In this document: in pieces, positions 1-3,936 of the stretch | Position numbering within the stretch: the first letter of the stretch is position 1 | Layout of the letters: each line of letters begins with the position of its first letter | NCBI GenBank assembly: GCA_902490405.1 | Contig: CABUDS010000060.1 | Location: 1-6,179, forward strand | Direction: 5' to 3' | Length of the DNA: 6,179 nucleotides | Source: an uncultured Collinsella sp. | GTDB lineage: Bacteria > Actinomycetota > Coriobacteriia > Coriobacteriales > Coriobacteriaceae | Translations under genes and position numbers: made by a program | The notes under the pieces: model-generated | Told to the model about the DNA's origin: nothing | The model's database searches: none | What the model saw: only the letters and a program-made list of their open reading frames with translations

Positions 1-93
1 TCACGAGCGGGGGCTCCTGTCGTTTCCGTGCCCCTGGATTGGGTCATAGTGTCTGTCCGTCCTCTACCTGCGGCGTTGTCTTGCTCCGGATGC

Positions 94-200
94 GGCAGTT
101 AGGGACGTTCCTTTTCTGCCGGCAGTCTGGGACATTCCTTGAGGTAGTCGTTGGGGACGCTCTTGTTTGACCAGTCGTTTAAGAACGTCCCCAATGACTA
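94..200. repeat. Cluster of four related GGGACGTTC-type repeat units
   Basis: Two direct copies, GGCAGTTAGGGACGTTCCTT (94-113) and GGCAGTCTGGGACATTCCTT (121-140), match at 17 of 20 positions. A third direct copy at 145-164 (core GTCGTTGGGGACGCTCTT) and an inverted copy at 181-200 (core AAGAACGTCCCCAATGAC) form a 20-bp inverted repeat around a 16-nt spacer. The only two differences between the arms would be G-U pairs in RNA from one strand. A fifth copy lies far away at 1541-1560. This reads as a dispersed intergenic repeat (REP-like), not a gene. Bases 1-93 before it show nothing I can name. Confidence 0.7.
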
Positions 201-208
201 TCTCTCCG

Positions 209-226
209 CCCCCGTGGGATCGGGGG
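209..226. other. Short GC hairpin upstream of the acetyltransferase
   Basis: CCCCCG (209-214) pairs with CGGGGG (221-226) across a 6-nt loop. No T-run follows on either strand, so it is not a convincing intrinsic terminator. It sits about 80 bp before the start codon of the acetyltransferase and may lie in that gene's promoter or leader. I found no clear -35/-10 pair around it. Confidence 0.3.
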
Positions 227-308
227 TCGTCTACCGAATGGTTGATGCGGCGGCCCTGCGGCCATGTCACACTCAGAGGTGGCCTGACCCAACCCGGAAG
301 GAGCCTCC

Positions 309-959
309 ATGAGCCTTGACAACGTAGCCCTGCGCGCCACCACACTTGATGACCTGACCGGCATCGCCGCCATCTACAACCAGCTGTGGTGCAACACGCT
401 GCGCAACCGCGGCGACGTCGAAGCTGCCGATTTCTGCGCGCGCTTTAACATCGCCATGCAGCTGCAGCGCTCCCCCATCGCGCTTGTCGCCGAGGCCGAG
501 GGCCGCATTATCGCCGCCTGCTGCATCGGCATCTTCGAAGACGGCAAGCCGCGTACCAACCCCACGTGGGTACCCTGCTACGACGAGATGTTCGCCCAGG
601 CAACCGAGATGGCGAAGACCGCCGACGCCAAGCTCGAGGGCTCGCTCTTTGGCGACAGCCGCGAGAAGGCCACGGCCGACCGCTTTGCCGCCACGGGCAA
701 TGAGTATGCCCAGGGCCAACTCAACCTCATCATCATCGTGCCCGAGTGGCAGGGCAAGGGGCTCGGCCGCGCGCTCATCGACCTTGCGCGCGCCGAGCTC
801 GCCCGGGCAGGCTGCACCAAGTTCTTCCTGATGAGCGACTGCAGCTCCGACTGGCAGTTCTACGAGCACCTCAACATGAAGCGCATCTTGGAAGATCACA
901 GCCAAGACACCGGCGACGGCTTTATCGTCTACATGTACGGAGGCGACACGCAGGATTAG
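309..959 (+). CDS. GNAT-family N-acetyltransferase, 216 aa
   Basis: Predicted cytoplasmic enzyme that would transfer an acetyl group from acetyl-CoA to an amine; the substrate cannot be told from sequence. The GNAT signature is the strand-turn-helix around residues 138-165: a hydrophobic strand (LNLIIIV), then the pyrophosphate-binding loop QGKGLG (148-153), then the helix RALIDLARAEL. A second conserved block, FFLMSDCSSDWQFYEHLNMKR (about 172-192), fits the motif B region with the usual Tyr-x-x-x-Gly/Asn-Met ending. The N-terminal part (TTLDDLTGIAAIYNQL) is the typical first strand and helix. About 45 residues (85-130) between the early strands and motif A are longer than in minimal 150-aa GNATs. 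The start is supported by AAGGAG at 298-303, five bases before ATG. It stands alone; no operon partner is visible. Recognition of the fold is firm, specific function unknown. Confidence 0.88.
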   Translation: MSLDNVALRATTLDDLTGIAAIYNQLWCNTLRNRGDVEAADFCARFNIAMQLQRSPIALVAEAEGRIIAACCIGIFEDGKPRTNPTWVPCYDEMFAQATEMAKTADAKLEGSLFGDSREKATADRFAATGNEYAQGQLNLIIIVPEWQGKGLGRALIDLARAELARAGCTKFFLMSDCSSDWQFYEHLNMKRILEDHSQDTGDGFIVYMYGGDTQD

Positions 960-1012
960 CTTGAGTGCCGCCTCACGGGCTTTCTCCAAGACAGCCCAAA
1001 GCAATCAGCCAC

Positions 1013-1060
1013 GCCAAAAGGGACATGCCAAAAAGGGACAGGTTTATTTTGGCAGGTTTT
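1013..1060. repeat. Tandem GCCAAAAGGGACA repeat with AT-rich hairpin
   Basis: GCCAAAAGGGACA (1013-1025) is followed at once by GCCAAAAAGGGACA (1027-1040). The second copy also forms an 8-bp perfect inverted repeat, TGCCAAAA (1026-1033) with TTTTGGCA (1047-1054), followed by GG and TTTT. It could act as a weak terminator for the acetyltransferase, whose stop is 66 bp upstream. It also carries the octamer GGGACAGG, which recurs in inverse orientation at 1615-1622 and 1968-1975. Confidence 0.5.
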
Positions 1061-1079
1061 ATCTGGGTAAACGCCAACC

Positions 1080-1116
1080 GCCGCGAGGAAGTTGCCTTCC
1101 CTCGCGGCAGTCTTCT
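1080..1116 (+). terminator. Possible terminator after the acetyltransferase gene
   Basis: GCCGCGAGG (1080-1088) pairs perfectly with CCTCGCGGC (1100-1108) around an 11-nt loop. It is followed by AGTCTTCT, a poor T-run. It lies about 120 bp past the acetyltransferase stop. The stem sequence resembles that of the palindrome at 1271-1321, so it may be a repeat-derived hairpin as much as a terminator. Confidence 0.4.
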
Positions 1117-1122
1117 AGCAGC

Positions 1123-1255
1123 CAAAACCAAGTGAGTAGACTTTTTGCAGGAGGCCGAGCACACCCCGAATCGCCACAGCGCTGACCTGCGGTTTTATTG
1201 AGCACTTGTCGTGATATGCTCGGCAGATCCAAAAAAGCCTACTCACTTGGTTTTG
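1123..1255. repeat. 133-bp element bounded by 17-bp perfect inverted repeats
   Basis: CAAAACCAAGTGAGTAG (1123-1139) is the exact reverse complement of CTACTCACTTGGTTTTG (1239-1255). Further symmetric pairs nest inside: CTTTTTG (1141-1147) with CAAAAAAG (1230-1237, one extra A), and GCCGAGCA (1154-1161) with TGCTCGGC (1217-1224). The ends therefore fold back over about 35 nt on each side, leaving a central segment of about 55 nt. I see no target-site duplication and no reading frame. A small non-autonomous element (MITE-like), a dispersed palindromic repeat, or a structured RNA would all fit. Confidence 0.6.
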
Positions 1256-1336
1256 AGGCGCTCCAGATAGGCGAACAACCGCCGCGAAAGGGATCCGATC
1301 CTCTTCGCGGCGGTTGTTCGCGCTGGTTTTGAGGCG
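1248..1336. repeat. 18-bp perfect palindrome flanked by 13-bp direct repeats
   Basis: GCGAACAACCGCCGCGAA (1271-1288) pairs perfectly with TTCGCGGCGGTTGTTCGC (1304-1321) across a 15-nt loop. The direct repeat TGGTTTTGAGGCG flanks it at 1248-1260 and 1324-1336, so the left copy overlaps the end of the preceding inverted-repeat element. The hairpin is strong enough to stop transcription, but only TGGTTTTGAGG follows on the + strand. No gene lies directly upstream to be terminated. Confidence 0.6.
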
Positions 1337-1340
1337 GTTT

Positions 1341-1369
1341 TGCCCGCTTGCTACTCGCTGCAGCGGGCA
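1341..1369. other. 8-bp stem hairpin
   Basis: TGCCCGCT (1341-1348) pairs with AGCGGGCA (1362-1369) across 13 nt. A run of T on the + side lies before the stem (1337-1340), so read on the - strand the stem is followed by AAAA, not T. Role unknown; one more palindrome in a palindrome-rich interval. Confidence 0.4.
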
Positions 1370-1430
1370 GCGATGACAGTTCGCACCATGCCGGCGCTCA
1401 TAAGGCAGGCCCCCGACGACTACAGCAGCA

Positions 1431-1499
1431 CACGCAATAATCTGACAGTATCATTTGCCATAATCTTGCAGTAGTGTTTTCCATAATCTAATAGTGGCC
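1431..1499. repeat. Three degenerate 23-bp tandem units with core ATAATCT-N3-AGT
   Basis: Units begin at 1431, 1454 and 1477. Each carries ATAATCT followed three bases later by AGT(A): 1437-1450, 1460-1473 and 1483-1495. The second and third also share CC before the core and a TG/GG end. The local composition is AT-richer than the rest of the window. Spacing of 23 bp is roughly two helical turns, which would suit stacked protein sites. No reading frame or promoter is evident to say what they control. Confidence 0.5.
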
Positions 1500-1540
1500 C
1501 AGTTCAGAGGCGTTATTGGATAGTGACATATAACCGTTTT

Positions 1541-1560
1541 AGAACGTCCCCAACGACTGC
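1541..1560 (-). repeat. Distant fifth copy of the GGGGACGTTCT repeat
   Basis: The reverse complement of 1541-1560 is GCAGTCGTTGGGGACGTTCT, closest to the units at 145-164 and 181-200. Its occurrence 1.3 kb from the cluster, in another intergenic interval, supports a dispersed repeat family. Confidence 0.65.
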
Positions 1561-1597
1561 CCGGGAGCGATAACAGGTATTATCTGGTCAAACACCA

Positions 1598-1636
1598 AAA
1601 CCACCACAAAGGTGCCTGTCCCCTTTGTGGTGGTTT
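1598..1636. repeat. 15-bp perfect hairpin carrying CCTGTCCC at its apex
   Basis: AAACCACCACAAAGG (1598-1612) pairs with CCTTTGTGGTGGTTT (1622-1636); the 9-nt apex is TGCCTGTCC. With a one-base bulge the stem extends to the outer CC/GG pairs. No T-tract follows on the + strand; on the - strand TTTTGG follows the stem but no gene precedes it. It shares the CCTGTCCC octamer with 1035-1042 (inverted) and 1968-1975. Confidence 0.55.
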
Positions 1637-1664
1637 GGAGCTCTCCTCGGCGGAATGCTAGACT
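1635..1664 (+). promoter_or_regulatory. Candidate promoter for the 63-aa gene
   Basis: TTGGAG (1635-1640) and TAGACT (1659-1664) are 18 bp apart, with TG one base before the -10 hexamer (extended -10). Each hexamer matches four of six consensus bases. It lies 55 bp before the start codon at 1719. The -35 overlaps the right arm of the preceding hairpin. Confidence 0.35.
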
Positions 1665-1718
1665 GGCGGCGTATACATTCGCGCCAAAACACGGGTCGCA
1701 TGCAAGAAAGGAGATGCC

Positions 1719-1910
1719 ATGGCGCCTATCGCACCGCTCAAGATGCTCGTCGCTCCTGCCGCCAAGACCATCGCCCGCCTGAGCGACTCACTCACCTACG
1801 AAGATATCCCCTGCGTCGTCGAATCACGCGAGGACAGCTGCCCCTACCTGGGCCACGTCCCCTACTTTGCACCCAAGCTCGCATCTGATCCCGAGCAGCG
1901 TGAGCAGTAA
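1719..1910 (+). CDS. Small hypothetical protein, 63 aa
   Basis: I do not recognise this protein. It is probably real. AAAGGAG at 1707-1713 sits five bases before ATG, and codons end mostly in C or G throughout (for example ATC, CTC, GTC, CGC, TAC), as in the neighbouring certain genes. The sequence begins with a short hydrophobic, alanine/proline-rich stretch (MAPIAPLKMLVAPAAKTIA), then becomes acidic and polar. Cysteines are at residues 32 and 41, in the contexts EDIPCVV and EDSCPYLGH. The hydrophobic stretch is too short and proline-rich for a confident membrane segment or signal peptide. It is convergent with the permease gene, with 35 bp between the stop codons, and is probably monocistronic. 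No function can be assigned. Confidence 0.6.
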   Translation: MAPIAPLKMLVAPAAKTIARLSDSLTYEDIPCVVESREDSCPYLGHVPYFAPKLASDPEQREQ

Positions 1911-1923
1911 TCCAAGATGCAAC

Positions 1924-1957
1924 TAGCGCCGCACAACTCGCGGCGCTACTGTTTTGG
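1924..1957. terminator. Palindrome between convergent genes, likely terminator
   Basis: TAGCGCCGC (1924-1932) pairs perfectly with GCGGCGCTA (1940-1948) across ACAACTC. On the + strand it is followed by CTGTTTTGG, which suits termination of the 63-aa gene. The right arm contains the permease stop codon (1946-1948 read on the - strand), so for the permease the stem begins in its last codon. On that strand the following bases are not T-rich, so termination there is less certain. Confidence 0.55.
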
Positions 1958-3355
1958 TGCAAAGCGACCTGTCCCCCTTGCGCCAACGCCGGGATTGTCG
2001 ATGCTGCGGCCGCGGCGCGATATGAGGCGCGAAACCTCGCCCAGCAACACGCCGATCACCACATCCATGAGGATCGGCAACTTTGACATCTCGGCGGGCG
2101 AGCTGTTAAGCGGCACGATTGTCGCAACAATCGAAAGCACGAGCTCTACCACCGGCACCGCAAGCGCTACCGCAAGCACCTTGCCCTCGAAGGGCGCGCG
2201 GAACACACGCGGGCGATCGTCGTATTTACGCAGACGCCAAAACGCCGGGAACATCGGGATATAGCTCATGAGCAGAAAGACGACGTTCATCGAGAAGAAA
2301 ACCCAAAAGACGTCGGAACCTTCGCCCAGCGGAATCTGAAGTAGCAGCACCAAGCTGGCAAAACAACCGTTAATGAGTGCTGAGCCGTTGGGCATGCCGG
2401 TCTTTTTGGACACCAACGCAAAGGGACGCGGCATGTTGCCATGGCGCGCGGCATAGCTCGCTACGTTGTTGACGCCAAAGCTCCAGCAGATCATATTGGC
2501 GAACAACGTCACCAAAAAGGCCACGCCCACGACCATCGTCAGCGGGTGGGTGCGCCCCACCATAGCGGCGACTGCGTCCACAATGCCCGAATCGAGTGAA
2601 AGCTGCTCGGTGGGAACCGCGGCTCCAATGCCAATGCCACAGATGATGTAGATCGCCGCAATGGCCACGCCACCGGCAATAACCGCCTTGGGGATATCAC
2701 GCGACGGGTTCTTCATCGTGCTGGCAAAGGTCGCGACCACTTCGAAGCCCATAAAGTTGAACAGGATAATCGATAGGTACGTCAACGAATTGGTGTCGCC
2801 CAGATCTGGAATGAAGGTCTTAAACGACATATCGTTGGCAAAGCCGTTATTGCAGGCAAACCAAATGCCGACGATTCCCACCACAGCGGTAATGAGCACC
2901 TTGATGACGGCGCCGCCGTCCATGACCCAATCTGCCTCGGCCACCGGCTGCATTGCCATGACCGTGACGCCCCACACAAAGACAATCTCGATGGCGATTC
3001 GGATCCCGAGTGAAAACTCGATACCCCACACCGCATTAATGACACTGGGGAACATGCAGGCGATACTTGCCACCCACAGCGGAAAGTTAACCCAGTAGCA
3101 CCAAGAGCAACGGGCGCCCCAACGGTCGCCCAGGCCCAAGCGAACCCAATCGTACAGGCCGCCCTCGGAATCAAACGCCGTACCCAGCTCGGCCACCACC
3201 AGACCATAGGGAAGCAAAAACGTAATGATAAGGAAAATCCACCAGAAGAACTGTACGTTACCCATGGCAGATGCCGGAGCCGCCGCCTCGATGGTAAACA
3301 CGACGCAGATAACCGAAAGGATGACCTCGATCAGGGAGAACTTTTTACCTGCCAT
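1946..3355 (-). CDS. APC-superfamily amino acid/polyamine antiporter, 469 aa
   Basis: Complete inner-membrane transporter of the amino acid-polyamine-organocation superfamily, probably exchanging an amino acid or amine. About twelve hydrophobic segments are visible (roughly residues 8-28, 36-58, 84-110, 117-138, 148-168, 189-211, 223-246, 270-293, 324-344, 349-372, 392-414, 426-445). Family marks include an interrupted first segment with small residues (AAAPASAMGN), VVAELGTAF..EGGLYDWV after segment 2, and GFEVVATFASTMKNPSRDIPKA (203-224) after segment 6. It is a paralogue of the permease at the right edge: both share FGVN, HGNMP, MPNG, ASLVL and YIPMFPAF in the same order. Adjacency to agmatine deiminase suggests agmatine, putrescine or a related amine as substrate (inference). 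A GGGGG stretch eight bases before ATG is a fair ribosome site. The last codons overlap a CCTGTCCC-type repeat, so the tail after about residue 452 looks unconserved. Confidence 0.88.
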   Translation of the reverse strand: MAGKKFSLIEVILSVICVVFTIEAAAPASAMGNVQFFWWIFLIITFLLPYGLVVAELGTAFDSEGGLYDWVRLGLGDRWGARCSWCYWVNFPLWVASIACMFPSVINAVWGIEFSLGIRIAIEIVFVWGVTVMAMQPVAEADWVMDGGAVIKVLITAVVGIVGIWFACNNGFANDMSFKTFIPDLGDTNSLTYLSIILFNFMGFEVVATFASTMKNPSRDIPKAVIAGGVAIAAIYIICGIGIGAAVPTEQLSLDSGIVDAVAAMVGRTHPLTMVVGVAFLVTLFANMICWSFGVNNVASYAARHGNMPRPFALVSKKTGMPNGSALINGCFASLVLLLQIPLGEGSDVFWVFFSMNVVFLLMSYIPMFPAFWRLRKYDDRPRVFRAPFEGKVLAVALAVPVVELVLSIVATIVPLNSSPAEMSKLPILMDVVIGVLLGEVSRLISRRGRSIDNPGVGARGTGRFAPKQ

Positions 3356-3527
3356 GGCGCGCGCCCCCTACAGCAAAAAGGATGGCATCTGTACCGAAGG
3401 CGCAGCCCAAGGTAGGGTTGCAGGCCGCGTCACCGGTGCAGGTGCCATCCCAGAGAGAGGAGAGGATGCATTTGTTGGACCAACGCTCGCGGAACAGGCG
3501 CGTGTAGATAACGATACGCTGGTACAT
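3345..3527 (-). CDS. Possible 60-aa cysteine-containing small protein overlapping the permease start
   Basis: Unrecognised. It begins MYQRIVIYTRLFRERW, with GGAG (3533-3536 read on the - strand) five bases before ATG, a better ribosome site than that of the permease. Codons 2-45 end mainly in C or G (TAC, ATC, CGC, CTG, TTC), like true genes here. Cysteines fall at residues 20, 30, 36 and 42. The stop codon lies inside the permease gene, in another frame, giving an 11-bp overlap that would permit translational coupling. The frame also runs through an attenuator-like hairpin and its T-run. Alternatives are a regulatory leader peptide, or chance coding in a structured 5' leader. An in-frame GTG at 3557 would add 10 residues but lacks a ribosome site. 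Confidence 0.42.
   Translation of the reverse strand: MYQRIVIYTRLFRERWSNKCILSSLWDGTCTGDAACNPTLGCAFGTDAILFAVGGARHGR
3375..3450 (-). promoter_or_regulatory. Attenuator-like hairpin upstream of the permease
   Basis: Read on the - strand, GGATGGCA (3450-3443) pairs perfectly with TGCCATCC (3387-3380), followed directly by TTTTT and then GC. The enclosed 55 nt hold two smaller hairpins: CACC/GGTG, and GGC-GCA-CCC pairing with GGG-TGC-GCC with bulges. The T-run ends 20 bp before the permease ATG. The form, a multi-branched stem closed by an outer helix and a U-tract, is that of a transcription attenuator. I could not match it to a known riboswitch or T-box. It lies wholly within the possible 60-aa frame, so ribosome passage would disrupt it. 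Confidence 0.45.
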
Positions 3528-3582
3528 AGATACTCCGATCAAAACGGCCGCGTTCACGACCGATAACTTTCGGCAATTGAAG

Positions 3583-3651
3583 ACGCGTCTGACCTGGGAA
3601 ATTCAAGCGAACAATTGGCCTAACCCGCAAAAAATCCCAGGCCAGACGCGT
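3583..3651. repeat. 17-bp inverted repeat in the permease leader
   Basis: ACGCGTCTGACCTGGGA (3583-3599) and TCCCAGGCCAGACGCGT (3635-3651) are reverse complements except one position, which is a G-U pair in - strand RNA. The 35-nt loop contains TTTTTTGCGGG read on the - strand. An alternative smaller stem GGCCT/AGGCC overlaps the left arm. The left copy includes the 10-bp palindrome AGACGCGTCT. It could be an RNA hairpin in the leader of the small gene and permease, or a long operator. Confidence 0.5.
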
Positions 3652-3660
3652 ACTCAATCA

Positions 3661-3699
3661 AAGAAAAGGGCACTCCGAAGTGGAGGCAACGGAGTGCCC
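3661..3699 (-). terminator. Intrinsic terminator downstream of agmatine deiminase
   Basis: Read on the - strand, GGGCACTCCG pairs perfectly with CGGAGTGCCC (3699-3690 with 3677-3668) around a 12-nt loop, followed by TTTTCTTTG. This is a standard Rho-independent terminator, about 230 nt past the agmatine deiminase stop. It separates that gene from the permease transcription unit, unless a regulator overrides it. Confidence 0.8.
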
Positions 3700-3703
3700 A
3701 AAG

Positions 3704-3794
3704 AAAAACCCAACCGACCAAGACATCGAATAAACCGACCATCAATGCCCCGAGATGGTCCGATTCACCGACCGTCCGATTGATCGGCTGGGTT
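3704..3794 (-). terminator. Larger first terminator of a tandem pair
   Basis: On the - strand, AACCCAGCCGATC (3794-3782) pairs with GGTCGGTTGGGTT (3719-3707) through 13 pairs including two G-U, followed by TTTTTC. The 62-nt interior holds a 7-bp hairpin GACCATC/GATGGTC (3760-3754 with 3743-3737). The motif GGTCGGT appears three times (starting on the + strand at 3713, 3734 and 3767 as ACCGACC). It ends only a few bases before the next terminator stem, so the two act in tandem. A branched regulatory RNA is the alternative. Confidence 0.5.
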
Positions 3795-3829
3795 CCCGAA
3801 GCATCACGGCTCGGAAAGTCAGACGTTTA

Positions 3830-3936
3830 CTCGGCGTGCTCAGGTGCGCCAGATTGGCGCGAACGAGGAGCGTAGCGTACTGACGCTACGTAAGCGACGA
3901 GTGAACGCCAAGGTGGCGTGCCTGAGTTACGCCGAG
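3830..3936. repeat. 107-nt nested palindrome covering the agmatine deiminase stop codon
   Basis: The outer arms are CTCGGCGT (3830-3837) with ACGCCGAG (3929-3936), then CTCAGG (3839-3844) with CCTGAG (3921-3926). Inside are three hairpins: CGCCA-GAT-TGGCG (3847-3859), CGTAGCGT-ACTG-ACGCTACG (3871-3890) and CGCCA-AGG-TGGCG (3907-3919). The first and third share the same stem, so the element can fold either as a symmetric cloverleaf or as one long imperfect hairpin. The agmatine deiminase stop (3927-3929) and last codons lie in the right outer arm. There is no T-run, so it is not a normal terminator; it may shield the mRNA 3' end or be a dispersed repeat. Confidence 0.65.

Noticed and set aside
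1..49. Tail of an upstream + strand gene ending at TAG 47-49
   Set aside because: The frame is open from the left edge for 15 codons, too few to judge, and there is no recognisable protein ending.
273..1004. Long open frame on the - strand antisense to the acetyltransferase
   Set aside because: Same cause: codon bias of the true gene. The + strand product has clear GNAT motifs and a ribosome site.
961..1185. Short frames on both strands after the acetyltransferase
   Set aside because: They run through repeats and hairpins, are low-complexity or basic, and lack ribosome sites.
1431..1499. CRISPR array
   Set aside because: The units are contiguous and degenerate with no unique spacers, and only three copies exist.
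3430..3450. T-box antiterminator core in the permease leader (GGATGGCACC...ACGCGG on the - strand)
   Set aside because: It vaguely resembles AGGGTGGNACCGCG, but the spacing between TGG and ACCGCG is wrong and no specifier stem is visible.
3577..3783. 68-codon + strand frame over the tandem terminators
   Set aside because: Composed of terminator and repeat sequence; lysine/arginine/proline-rich with no ribosome site.
3830..3936. Integron attC site
   Set aside because: The palindrome lacks the RYYYAAC/GTTRRRY core boxes at its ends, and there is no integrase or cassette array.
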